DNA from: Chloroflexia bacterium
GTDB taxonomy: Bacteria; Chloroflexota; Chloroflexia; Thermomicrobiales; UBA6265
Length of the DNA stretch: 9,244 nucleotides
Direction of reading: 5' to 3'
Assembly: GCA_013696525.1 (NCBI GenBank)
Contig: JACCYK010000472.1
Span: 1-9,244, forward strand
A program made the position numbers and the translations under genes. This document shows positions 1 to 6,737 of the stretch, piece after piece; the stretch's first letter is position 1, and every line of letters begins with the position of its first letter. Under the pieces are notes generated by a model that did not search any database, was not told the DNA's origin, and worked only from the letters and a program-made list of their open reading frames with translations.

Positions 1-417
1 CCCTTCCTCTGCTCTCGCGAGGCCGGGCGCCGGATGGTCGACCGTGGGACCAAGGGGCGGATCGTCAATATCTCGTCCGTGCACCAGGAATCCTGCTTCG
101 TCGACGGCGGCGCCTATTGCGTCTCGAAGGCCGGCCTGCGCAACCTGACCCGGACCATGGCGATCGAGCTCGGCGGGTTTGGGATCACGGTCAACGACGT
201 CGCCCCCGGCATGATCATGACCCGGATGAACACGCGAGCGATGAGCGATGCGGACCACCTGGCCTGGGCCGAGGAGCAAATCCCGATCAAACGAGCCGGC
301 CAACCGGATGACATCGCCAACATGGTCCTGTTCCTCTGTTCCGAGGCCGGCGCGTACTGCACCGGCGGCACCTACTATGTCGACGGCGGCTGGATGCTGA
401 CCTGGCCGCCCGTCTGA
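1..417 (+). CDS. Short-chain dehydrogenase/reductase (SDR), 5'-truncated by the window edge
   Basis: This is the C-terminal 138 codons of a classical SDR, an NAD(P)-dependent oxidoreductase. The frame is open from base 1, so the ATG at 34 is an internal methionine and the Rossmann N-terminus with its glycine-rich nucleotide motif lies outside the window. The catalytic serine lies in the NISS motif (67-78). The YxxxK pair reads YCVSK, with Tyr at 115-117 and Lys at 127-129. The PG turn after the VND strand and the C-terminal YVDGGW motif are typical of the glucose-1-dehydrogenase/FabG-like branch. The usual VNxxxPG asparagine is present (VNDVAPG). The substrate cannot be read from this fragment: sugar dehydrogenase, polyol dehydrogenase and ketoacyl reductase are all possible. 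It ends in TGA and converges on the c-di-AMP receptor gene across a strong hairpin. Family assignment is firm; specificity is unknown. Confidence 0.93.
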   Translation, partial: PFLCSREAGRRMVDRGTKGRIVNISSVHQESCFVDGGAYCVSKAGLRNLTRTMAIELGGFGITVNDVAPGMIMTRMNTRAMSDADHLAWAEEQIPIKRAGQPDDIANMVLFLCSEAGAYCTGGTYYVDGGWMLTWPPV

Positions 418-443
418 GACCAGCGCCCGTTCATCCCGATCAT

Positions 444-490
444 GCACCAAGGGGGACACCAGCGCTACTCTCTGGTGTCCCCCTTGGTGC
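444..490. terminator. Perfect 19-bp inverted repeat between convergent genes, probable bidirectional terminator
   Basis: The left arm gcaccaagggggacaccag (444-462) is exactly complementary to 472-490, with a 9-nt loop. It lies 26 nt after the SDR stop codon and 23 nt before the stop of the minus-strand c-di-AMP receptor gene, where a terminator serving both directions would be expected. There is no run of T on either side, so it is not a textbook intrinsic terminator. It could instead act as a 3'-end stabilising hairpin or be a dispersed palindromic repeat. Confidence 0.7.
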
Positions 491-513
491 GAACCCCGGA
501 GCAATGATCGTGC

Positions 514-804
514 CTACAGCCGCTGGTACTCTTCGAGGTCCAGCACGAACACTGTCGCGGCGGCGGCCTGCGGCGCCTCCGCCGTCTCGGCCGGGGCGAC
601 GCCCGATCGAGCGTGTTGGCGAATCAGGTTCAACACGAGGTCGACCTGATCTTCGTCGGCGCCGATCATGAGGGTCGTATTGCCGCGGCGGAGGAAGCCG
701 CCCGTGCTCGCCAACCGGGTTGCCCGAAACTCAGCTTCGAGCAAGGCATCGACCACGGCGTCCGCCGCCTCGTTCTGGATCACGGCGATGATCAGTTTTT
801 TCAT
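514..804 (-). CDS. darA: Cyclic-di-AMP receptor, PII-like (DarA/PstA, DUF970 family)
   Basis: This 96-residue protein belongs to the PII-like family that binds c-di-AMP as a trimer in the cytosol (PstA in Staphylococcus, DarA in Bacillus). The sequence shows the opening MKKLIIAVIQ strand, then FRATRLASTGGFLRRGNTT at about residues 26-44, the family hallmark that forms much of the nucleotide pocket. A further hydrophobic core follows, and the late ATVFVL strand (about 82-87) ends the fold. It is shorter than the roughly 109 residues usual in Firmicutes; the missing residues fall in the flexible loop before ATVFVL, which here is an Ala/Pro/Glu-rich stretch. The ATG at 802-804 is preceded by a plausible purine-rich site (AGGGAAG) very close to the start. 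It follows ruvX on the same strand after 161 nt, so it may be a separate unit or the end of the alaS operon. No c-di-AMP cyclase is in view. The downstream partner of this receptor family is generally unknown. Confidence 0.92.
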   Translation of the reverse strand: MKKLIIAVIQNEAADAVVDALLEAEFRATRLASTGGFLRRGNTTLMIGADEDQVDLVLNLIRQHARSGVAPAETAEAPQAAAATVFVLDLEEYQRL

Positions 805-929
805 GCTTCCCTGCCCACCATACTGAAAGCGACGACCGCGGGTTGAGCGACCACTGGCCCTCGTCAGTCACCCGCTCCCTTGTCGATCGCCCGCTTTATC
901 GGTCAGAGCTTACGATTTTCCGCGTCCCG

Positions 930-935
930 AGTATA
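930..935 (-). promoter_or_regulatory. Possible -10 element for the c-di-AMP receptor gene
   Basis: On the minus strand the hexamer TATACT, with TG directly before it, stands out in the 161-nt gap between ruvX and darA. It would give a leader of about 120 nt. No convincing -35 hexamer sits 16-18 nt upstream, so this is tentative. The rest of the gap shows no recognised riboswitch or further gene. Confidence 0.25.
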
Positions 936-945
936 CATCGCGCCG

Positions 946-964
946 GGTCGATTCCGTTTCGACC
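946..964 (-). terminator. Weak hairpin just after the ruvX stop
   Basis: The 6-bp arms ggtcga (946-951) and tcgacc (959-964) enclose a 7-nt loop directly downstream of the ruvX stop codon on the minus strand. The stem is short and no T-run follows, so it may only be a weak 3'-end structure, or chance. Confidence 0.2.
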
Positions 965-965
965 G

Positions 966-1436
966 TCACCAGGGACGGTTCGATCCGGTCCGGCCCGCAT
1001 CCAGATAGCTCTGCAACAGCACGGCCGCTGCCACCGCGTCGACCCGCTCTTTGCGCCGCGCCCGCGACGTGCCCGACGCGATCAGCGATCGTTCCGCGAT
1101 CGCGGTGGTCAATCGCTCGTCCCAAAAGAGCATCCGCACCCCAGTGTCCAGCGCCCCTTCAAGTTTCGCCGCGAACGACCGCACCAAGGCGGCCTGGGGG
1201 CCCTCGCGACCGGAAAGACCGGTTGGCAACCCGACCACGAGATGCGTCACCCCCCAGGTCCGGATCAAGTCCCGAATCTCCTGCAGGTCGCGCGGGCCGC
1301 GTTGCACCGTCGCCAGCGGCGAGGCGATCGCCCGCAATTCATCGCTAACGGCCACGCCGACGCGCCGCTCACCGACATCCAAGGCCATCGCTCGCCACCG
1401 TGACGCGACTTCGCCAGCGCTTCCACTAGGAGCCAT
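966..1436 (-). CDS. ruvX: Putative Holliday junction resolvase RuvX (YqgF family)
   Basis: This 156-residue protein has an RNase H-like fold of the YqgF/RuvX family, implicated in Holliday junction resolution, antitermination and 16S rRNA 5'-end processing. Visible motifs: ALDVGERRVGVAVSD (18-32) with the metal-binding Asp at 20; VVGLPTGLSG (67-76) at the second acidic strand; WDERLTT (105-111); and RVDAVAAAVLLQ (131-142) carrying the C-terminal catalytic Asp. The frame stays open upstream to 1553, but those codons lie inside the preceding gene and look non-native. I chose the ATG at 1436, which overlaps the preceding stop codon by 11 nt and fits translational coupling; no strong ribosome site is seen. 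The ATG at 1388, directly before ALDVG, is the alternative and would give 140 residues, closer to the usual 138-150. Linkage to alaS is common in bacteria and supports the call. Confidence 0.93.
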   Translation of the reverse strand: MAPSGSAGEVASRWRAMALDVGERRVGVAVSDELRAIASPLATVQRGPRDLQEIRDLIRTWGVTHLVVGLPTGLSGREGPQAALVRSFAAKLEGALDTGVRMLFWDERLTTAIAERSLIASGTSRARRKERVDAVAAAVLLQSYLDAGRTGSNRPW

Positions 1437-3312
1437 CGTCGATCTCAATCCGGCCCGCGTTCGCCGGCATCCGCGATGAAAAGAGGCGAAACCCTGGCTC
1501 GATCTCGTAGTGAGCGACTTCCGGCAAGCCGTCCAGGATTGCCGCGACCTCAACTTCGCTCTTGCCCGCCAGTTGCTCCGTCAGATCGGTCCGCCTAGCC
1601 TCGGTCAACACAAGGTCCGCTCGCGCCGCCGCATCGACCTGAAACCGGGCGCCCTCGGCCGTACCTGCCACGATGCTGACATTCTCCGCATCGAGCGCGA
1701 TCGGTCCCAGCCGCACGCCCTCGGGCCGCGTGGCCCGGGACTCCTCGCTCAACTTGCTCGCGAGCCGTTCGGCGGCGGCCGCCTGGTCATAGGTCAACAC
1801 CGAGACCGTCCGCTCCGCGATTAAACTGACCGTTCCGGCCGCGGCTCCCACTTCCTGATCGAACGTATCGGTGCTTTCCTGGACGGTGAGCGTCGGCTCC
1901 ACGATCGCCAACCCGGCGGCGGTCTCCGCGTCCTCTCCCCGCAGCTCGGCTTCGACTAGCTCGCCGAGGCTGGCCTCCACCATTTGCCGCAAGGCGTCAA
2001 GATCCGCCGGCGCCACGGTTTGCACCTCACGGTCGCTGCCACCGGCGGTGGGACCCTGTCGATTGCTGTAGTAGACCCCGTTCGGCAGCCGGCCGCCGAT
2101 CTCCCCGGTGGCGACGTTGCCGCCCGTTCCCGGCTCGACCGCCTCGATCACACTTTGCGCCTGGCCGGGAACACCCGTCACCGGATCGGCGGCTGGCACA
2201 ACCACCGGCTCGACAAATTGAAAGTTCGCCCCTGATTCAGTCGCCAGCGCGGTCCCGGCTTCGACCGTCTGCTCGGTCGCCGTTGGGTTTGCCAGCCGGA
2301 TCGAGCCGCTGGCCACCCCCTCCGGGATGGCCTCGAAGCCGGTCGTTGGCACCGAGAGCTCGGTCACAACCGTGACGGTGGCCCGTGTCCCCGGCAGCGC
2401 GAAGGCTGCCCCTGCATCGAACGGTTCGCCGTCCGCCGTCACGTCAAACACGAGCGCGGAGTTGATCGGAACCGACGCCAACTCTAACCTGACCGCCGCC
2501 GATGGCAGCAGGAAATTGAGGGCCGTCACGATCACCAGCACCACGAACAGCGCCACGCCGGCAACGACGAGCGGCGAAGCCCGTGCCCGATCGCCGACCC
2601 AATGGAGGCGACGGGGAGTTTCCGGCGCGGCCACAACCTCGTCGCTGTCGTCCTGAAACAGCGTCTCGACCGTGCCCGCCTCGGCCGCCGCGGCCTCAGC
2701 TACCGGCCCGGCGGCCGGGATCGGACGTCGCCGCTGGCTCGCGACCGCGGCCGAGACCCGATCCCGCAGGCGCCGTGTCATTCGCGGCACAGGCTGGTGA
2801 ACGAGCGGCTCCGCCGGCCACCGCGCCACCGCCTCACTCTCGGTGATCGTGCTTGCTACGTCCTCACTTGGTAACGCGGTGGTGCTGACATCCACCGCCG
2901 GTGGCTGCTCAGGCTGATTGGCGGGAACGACAAGCGTTGGCCGGGGCACTGGCGCGGCCGTCCCGCCGGGACCCGGCTGGTCGGCCACCACCGACCCGAG
3001 CTTCGCCGCGCGCGGTGCCGGAGCCGGCTTGGCCGCCGGGGCTAACGCTACGTCGAGACCGAACAGCTTAGCCAGTTGCACCCGCGACGGGTCCGGGGTC
3101 CGGATGGCAACCGGATGGCGGCCATGGTCGGCAACATCGCGCAGCGTCCGAAACTCGGCGGCAGTCAGAAACAGCGGGCTGTCATTCGGGATCGACAGCT
3201 CGACCGGCGCCAGACCGCCAGCCCGGACCCGATCGAAGACATCCAGCAGCGTGTCGTCCGGCCCGATCGCAATAGCATTGGCGGCCCGACCGCCCTTGAC
3301 GCCGGACGTCAT
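1426..3312 (-). CDS. Single-pass membrane protein with baseplate J/gp47-like extracytoplasmic domain
   Basis: From the ATG at 3312 the protein has about 628 residues. Residues 1-90 form a small alpha/beta domain with the pattern DDTLLDVFDRVR followed by VELSIPND. Residues 92-202 are a low-complexity Ala/Pro/Val linker, followed by a basic patch and an acidic stretch. One hydrophobic membrane segment lies at about 248-270 (SPLVVAGVALFVVLVIV). The region from about 276 to 571 carries the signature of baseplate-J-like proteins: an AGTAL turn, then a GQAQSVIEAVEPGTGGNV motif. The C-terminus has AGKSEVEVAAILDGLP and a final short strand. With this topology the J-like part would face outside. Similar tripartite proteins occur in Chloroflexota and some candidate-phylum genomes, where they are named for the J domain alone; their role is unknown to me. 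An in-frame ATG at 3399 would overlap alaS by 35 nt and add 29 atypical residues, so I prefer 3312. Phage origin is unlikely, since no other tail genes are nearby. Confidence 0.75.
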   Translation of the reverse strand: MTSGVKGGRAANAIAIGPDDTLLDVFDRVRAGGLAPVELSIPNDSPLFLTAAEFRTLRDVADHGRHPVAIRTPDPSRVQLAKLFGLDVALAPAAKPAPAPRAAKLGSVVADQPGPGGTAAPVPRPTLVVPANQPEQPPAVDVSTTALPSEDVASTITESEAVARWPAEPLVHQPVPRMTRRLRDRVSAAVASQRRRPIPAAGPVAEAAAAEAGTVETLFQDDSDEVVAAPETPRRLHWVGDRARASPLVVAGVALFVVLVIVTALNFLLPSAAVRLELASVPINSALVFDVTADGEPFDAGAAFALPGTRATVTVVTELSVPTTGFEAIPEGVASGSIRLANPTATEQTVEAGTALATESGANFQFVEPVVVPAADPVTGVPGQAQSVIEAVEPGTGGNVATGEIGGRLPNGVYYSNRQGPTAGGSDREVQTVAPADLDALRQMVEASLGELVEAELRGEDAETAAGLAIVEPTLTVQESTDTFDQEVGAAAGTVSLIAERTVSVLTYDQAAAAERLASKLSEESRATRPEGVRLGPIALDAENVSIVAGTAEGARFQVDAAARADLVLTEARRTDLTEQLAGKSEVEVAAILDGLPEVAHYEIEPGFRLFSSRMPANAGRIEIDDGS

Positions 3313-3364
3313 ACGCCACCAGGGCGAGAAGGAAAGCCGGGGCCGCGCATCGGCATGATGGTTC

Positions 3365-6046
3365 CTAGCCCCCCAAGCCGCGGCGGACGATATGCTCAAC
3401 TCCGGCCAGCGCCGCGTCTAGCTTCGTCGCGTCTTTGCCGCCGGCCTCGGCCAGGTCCGGCCGGCCGCCGCCACGCCCGTCGATCACGGTCGCCGCTTCG
3501 CGTACCAGGTCGCCCGCCCGCACACCGCGGGCAATCAGGTCCGGGCTGACGATCGACAAGAGGCTGGGCCGGCCGTCAATGACGGTACCGAGCATGATGA
3601 CCCCGGAATCGAGCCTGTCGCGCAACCGGTCGCCAAGCTGGCGCAAGCCTTCCTTCGACTCGGCCTCGACCCGGGAGGCCAAGACCCGGGTGCCATCCAC
3701 CGCCACCGCCTGTTCGAGCAGCTCGCCAATCCGAGCCCCGGCGACCAGACCCCGGAGCCGGCTCGCTTCCCGCTCGAGACCCCGGATTCGCCCGTGCAAT
3801 GCTTCGATCTGGGCCGGGACCTCGCTCCAAGGGACGCGCAACGACCGGCCGGTGACATCGAGCGCCCGTTGCTGGGCCAGCATCCGCCCCACTGCCTCGA
3901 TCCCGGTGACGGCCTCGATCCGGCGCACCCCGGCGGCGACGCTCCCCTCGGACAGGATCAAGAACGGGCCGATCTCGCCCGTGAATTGGACGTGGGTACC
4001 ACCACAAAGCTCCTGGGAGAATTCGAGGATCGTCACCACGCGAACGGTGTCGCCATACTTCTCACCGAAAAGGGCGGTGGCGCCGCCCGCCACCGCGTCC
4101 TGGTAACTGGAGCTCTTGGTCTCAACCAGCCGATTCTGCACGATCTCGCGGTTGACGATCTCGGCGATGCTATCGAGCTGCTCCGGCGTCACCGCGTCGA
4201 GGCTGGTGAAGTCAAACCGCAGGCGGCCGGGCGCCACCAACGAGCCCGCCTGGTGGGTTTCATCGCCCAACACTAGTCGCAAGGCGCGGTGCAACAGGTG
4301 GGTCGCCGTGTGATTGCGCCGGATCGCCTGCCGGCGTTCCACGTCAATCTCGGCGCTCGCGGGCTCACCGGCGCGGACAAACCCTTCGGCCACGGTGCCC
4401 CGGTGGACAGTAAGATCGGGCGTCGGCTTGTAGGTGTCGTCAATAGCGACGAGACCGGTCTCGGTCCGCAGTGAACCGGTATCGCCCACCTGGCCACCGG
4501 ACTCGCCGTAGAACGGCGTCCGGTCCAGGATAATTTCCACGGGCTGCCCCGCGTCCGCCTCGTCCACTTGGCCCTCGGCGTCGATGAGCGCCACGACCGT
4601 GCTCCGCGTCTTGGTCGCCCAGTACCCGTGAAAATCGGTCGCGCTCCCCGCGGCGGCGACATAGAGCTCAGTGCGCCCTTGCGCCAGGTCTTTGAAGGCG
4701 CTGGCCGCACTACCCCGGCTCGTCGCCCGCTGGTCCGCCAGCGCTGCCTCGAACCCCGCCCGATCGACCTCCAGCCCATGCTCCCGCGCCAGCTCAATCG
4801 TGAGATCGAGCGGAAAGCCAAAGGTGTCATGCAGGCGAAAGGCTTCGTCACCAGGCAGCAGTTGAGCGACAGTTTCCCCTCGCTTGGCGGCGGCGCCGGC
4901 AAGGCCGGCGACCAGCGACTCGAACCGGCCGATCCCGGCGCGGAGGGTGCGGCCGAACTGCTCTTCTTCGTGCGTCAATACCCGCTCGATCTGGCGCTGC
5001 CGGTCGCGCAGCTCCGGGTGATGATCGGCGAATTGTTGGATGACGACGCCGGCCACATCCGCCAGGAACGGCCGCTCGAGCCCAAGCTTGCGGCCACTCC
5101 GCACCGCTCGCCGCACGATGCGCCGCAGAACGTACGCTCGACCTTCGTTCCCCGGCAACACCCCATCGGCGATTAAGAACGTCGAGCCGCGAGTGTGATC
5201 GGCAATGATCCGGAGCGCCCGGTCAGTCTCCGGATCGACGCCGTACGAGACGTTGGCCAGCGCTGCCGCCCGTTGGATGATCGTCTGGAAGAGGTCGATG
5301 TCATAGAGTGACTCGGCCCCCTGCATCACCATCACCAGGCGCTCGAGTCCCATCCCGGTATCCACATGCTGCCGGGGCAGCGGCGTCCGCGAACCATCCG
5401 GCGCCTGGAGGTACTGCATGAAGACGTTGTTCCACACTTCAAGGAAGCGAGGGCTGTCGCCGCCGGGAAACGCGGTCGCGGGATCGGTGCCGTACTGCTC
5501 GCCGCGGTCGAAATAAATCTCGGAATCGGGCCCATTTGGCCCGGTGGGACCGACCGGCCCCCACCAGTTGTCGTCGAGGGCGCTGACCTGCCGCTCGGCG
5601 ACGCCGATCACGTCACGCCAGATCGCCAGCGACTCAGCGTCGTCTGGATGGACCGTCGGGTAGAGGCGATCAGCCGGGATCCCCAATCGTTCGGTGAGAA
5701 ATTCCCACGACCAGGCCAGTGATTCTCGCTTAAAGTAATCCCCCACCGAGAAATTGCCGAGCATGAAGAAGAAGGTGCAATGGCTGGCATCGCCAACTTC
5801 CTCGATGTCGACCGTGCGGAAACACTTCTGAACGGTGACCATCCGGGCGGCGAGCGGCTGCTCCAACCCGAGGAAGTAGGGCGTCATCTGCTGCATGCCG
5901 GCGGTGGTCAAGAGGACCGTCGGATCGTTGTGCGGCACCAGCGACGACGACGGCACAAGCCGGTGGCCGAGCTCCTCGAAGAACTCGACGAATCGGCGGC
6001 GCACATCCTCACCAGACATCGGGTCCGGCATTGGCGACTGGGTCAT
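3365..6046 (-). CDS. alaS: Alanyl-tRNA synthetase
   Basis: AlaRS charges tRNA-Ala with alanine in the cytosol and hydrolyses mischarged Ser/Gly-tRNA-Ala. From the ATG at 6046 it has 893 residues, close to the family's usual 870-900. Class II motif 1 lies in SSSLVPHNDPTVLLTTAGM (about 33-51). Motif 2 surrounds MLGNFSVGDYF (about 95-105). Motif 3 is DTGMGLERL (229-237). The editing domain carries HTATH (579-583) and CGGTH (681-685), the four zinc-binding positions. The C-Ala domain ends with GGGRPDLAEAGG (859-870). The residue before MLGNF is Phe, where Glu is usual. The frame is open to 6271, with in-frame ATGs at 6106, 6067, 6046, 6031 and 6019 and a GTG at 6169. I chose 6046 because GAGGT lies about 10 nt upstream; 6019 best matches the E. 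coli N-terminus. It heads the cluster with the J-like gene (52-nt gap) and ruvX. Confidence 0.95.
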   Translation of the reverse strand: MTQSPMPDPMSGEDVRRRFVEFFEELGHRLVPSSSLVPHNDPTVLLTTAGMQQMTPYFLGLEQPLAARMVTVQKCFRTVDIEEVGDASHCTFFFMLGNFSVGDYFKRESLAWSWEFLTERLGIPADRLYPTVHPDDAESLAIWRDVIGVAERQVSALDDNWWGPVGPTGPNGPDSEIYFDRGEQYGTDPATAFPGGDSPRFLEVWNNVFMQYLQAPDGSRTPLPRQHVDTGMGLERLVMVMQGAESLYDIDLFQTIIQRAAALANVSYGVDPETDRALRIIADHTRGSTFLIADGVLPGNEGRAYVLRRIVRRAVRSGRKLGLERPFLADVAGVVIQQFADHHPELRDRQRQIERVLTHEEEQFGRTLRAGIGRFESLVAGLAGAAAKRGETVAQLLPGDEAFRLHDTFGFPLDLTIELAREHGLEVDRAGFEAALADQRATSRGSAASAFKDLAQGRTELYVAAAGSATDFHGYWATKTRSTVVALIDAEGQVDEADAGQPVEIILDRTPFYGESGGQVGDTGSLRTETGLVAIDDTYKPTPDLTVHRGTVAEGFVRAGEPASAEIDVERRQAIRRNHTATHLLHRALRLVLGDETHQAGSLVAPGRLRFDFTSLDAVTPEQLDSIAEIVNREIVQNRLVETKSSSYQDAVAGGATALFGEKYGDTVRVVTILEFSQELCGGTHVQFTGEIGPFLILSEGSVAAGVRRIEAVTGIEAVGRMLAQQRALDVTGRSLRVPWSEVPAQIEALHGRIRGLEREASRLRGLVAGARIGELLEQAVAVDGTRVLASRVEAESKEGLRQLGDRLRDRLDSGVIMLGTVIDGRPSLLSIVSPDLIARGVRAGDLVREAATVIDGRGGGRPDLAEAGGKDATKLDAALAGVEHIVRRGLGG

Positions 6047-6165
6047 GTGCGTAGCGACCTCGGACATCGGTTGGCCTGACGGCGGCACTCGGATGATCGA
6101 TGGCATGGGAGTGGATTGTGCCAATTGGTCGCCGTTGACCGCAACTTGGTTCGTCCTCGAACAAG

Positions 6166-6174
6166 ACACCTCCC
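6166..6174 (-). promoter_or_regulatory. Near-consensus Shine-Dalgarno without an assigned gene
   Basis: On the minus strand GGGGAGGTG lies 2 nt before a TTG (6164) that would open a 51-codon frame ending TGA at 6009, overlapping the alaS ATG at 6019 by 11 nt. The GTG inside the same motif (6169) is in the alaS frame and would extend AlaRS to 934 residues. Either a translated leader or a longer AlaRS would explain the site. Codon use in the 51-codon frame is only weakly GC3-biased, so it may equally be untranslated. Confidence 0.3.
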
Positions 6175-6215
6175 CTCGATAACATACCAGACAGAAGCGA
6201 CCAGCGGCTAGCCTC

Positions 6216-6253
6216 GGCCAACGGCGCGGTCCTGGTTCCGGCGCCCGATGGCC
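6216..6253 (-). other. Strong hairpin in the alaS leader
   Basis: On the minus strand, arms GGCCATCGG (6253-6245) and CCGTTGGCC (6224-6216) pair over 9 positions with a single T-T mismatch. The 20-nt interior can pair further (CGG with CCG). Flanking 7-mers CAGCGGC and GCCGCTG (6257-6251 and 6208-6202) offer an alternative outer stem. It lies about 40 nt before the strong Shine-Dalgarno and about 170 nt before the chosen alaS start. No T-run follows directly, so it is not a clear attenuator. The structure is visible; a regulatory role is inference. Confidence 0.4.
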
Positions 6254-6367
6254 GCTGAGAGCAACGGGCATCCGGTGACCCGCCCGTTTTCCCGCCTGAC
6301 AGAGCCGGCTCCGGGATCACCGGCAGATCGATCGGGCCCAGGATTCGCGCATAATTGGCACTAGTCA

Positions 6368-6376
6368 TGCTATAAC
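6368..6376 (+). promoter_or_regulatory. Extended -10 promoter element (TGCTATAAC)
   Basis: TGC followed by TATAAC matches the extended -10 consensus TGnTATAAT at all but the last position. No good -35 hexamer sits at the usual distance, which extended -10 promoters tolerate. Transcription would start near 6383 and give the 69-codon gene at 6516 a leader of about 130 nt. Confidence 0.4.
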
Positions 6377-6515
6377 CATGGACGGGTAGGGTTGACGGAT
6401 TTGGACCGCCGCTTGACGAGTGATGCGCCTGGTCCCTTGGGCATCTCCACGCCATCAACTGGCAAATCGCCGCGCGGCAGCCCAGCGCGCTGACGCCCCG
6501 GAGGTGTTGACCGCA

Positions 6516-6725
6516 ATGATGTACGAAGTCACGTTTCAGATCGGTGGCGACGAGCAGACCGACCAGGTCGATGCCCCGGACGCGGCAACCGCCGCCTCCC
6601 GGGTCCGCAACGCGCACCAAACCGACGATGGGATGTTCGAATTGCTGTTGGTTCATCTCGTCGAGGACGACGAGCACGGCAGTCCCGAGCCGGCCACCGA
6701 ACCAGTGCTCCCCGTCTCACGCTAA
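6516..6725 (+). CDS. Small acidic protein of unknown function
   Basis: I do not recognise this 69-residue protein. It has no signal peptide or membrane segment. The pattern is a strand (MYEVTFQIGG), a second strand or turn (TDQVDA), an Ala-rich helix (PDAATAASRVRNAH), another strand (FELLLVHLVE) and an acidic, Pro-rich tail, which suggests a compact beta-beta-alpha-beta fold. Codons have the strong third-position GC of the neighbouring genes, so it is likely real. I chose the ATG at 6516 because GGAGGT (6500-6505) lies 10 nt before it. The frame is open back to 6420, but that extension is Arg/Ala-rich, has no ribosome site and lies in the presumed leader. It precedes glgX by 98 nt on the same strand, but glgX appears to have its own promoter, so functional linkage is not shown. 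Confidence 0.7.
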   Translation: MMYEVTFQIGGDEQTDQVDAPDAATAASRVRNAHQTDDGMFELLLVHLVEDDEHGSPEPATEPVLPVSR

Positions 6726-6737
6726 CGATTGACTGCC

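Larger units (their letters stand above)
6047..6515. other. Divergent intergenic region between alaS and the small gene before glgX
   Basis: About 470 nt hold no convincing gene. Its left part is the alaS leader on the minus strand, with a strong hairpin (6216-6253) and a near-consensus Shine-Dalgarno sequence (6166-6174). Its right part holds an extended -10 promoter for the plus strand (6368-6376) and the leader of the 69-codon gene. Long open frames here are poor in third-position GC compared with neighbouring genes and match nothing I recognise. I could not identify a clear sigma-70 promoter for alaS. Confidence 0.6.

Noticed and set aside
34..36. ATG as a true start for the SDR gene
   Set aside because: The reading frame continues to the window edge and a start here would remove the Rossmann nucleotide-binding half; the gene is simply cut by the window.
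843..1479. Plus-strand open frames opposite ruvX
   Set aside because: They are antisense shadows of a clearly recognisable RuvX sequence, rich in Arg/Pro/His as expected for the complement of a high-GC gene.
1426..3312. Prophage or contractile injection system, suggested by the baseplate-J-like domain
   Set aside because: The protein has a membrane anchor and sits between alaS and ruvX; there is no tail tube, sheath, spike, capsid or integrase gene in the window.
5530..5565. Collagen-like Gly-Pro repeat within alaS (GPVGPTGPNGPD)
   Set aside because: This is the normal AlaRS loop that reads GPxGETGPCGPCSE in other species, not a repeat insertion.
6210..6260. Possible T-box riboswitch before alaS (minus-strand GGACCGCG and GGAACC resemble the T-box core)
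   Set aside because: The invariant TGGNACC bulge is absent (CGGAACC is seen, and for tRNA-Ala one expects TGGT), there is no antiterminator/terminator pair with a T-run, and no Stem I specifier loop could be recognised.
6009..6677. 222-codon minus-strand open frame spanning the alaS leader and the small gene
   Set aside because: It overlaps the better-supported 69-codon gene on the other strand, has an atypical amino acid mix and weak codon bias, and resembles no family.
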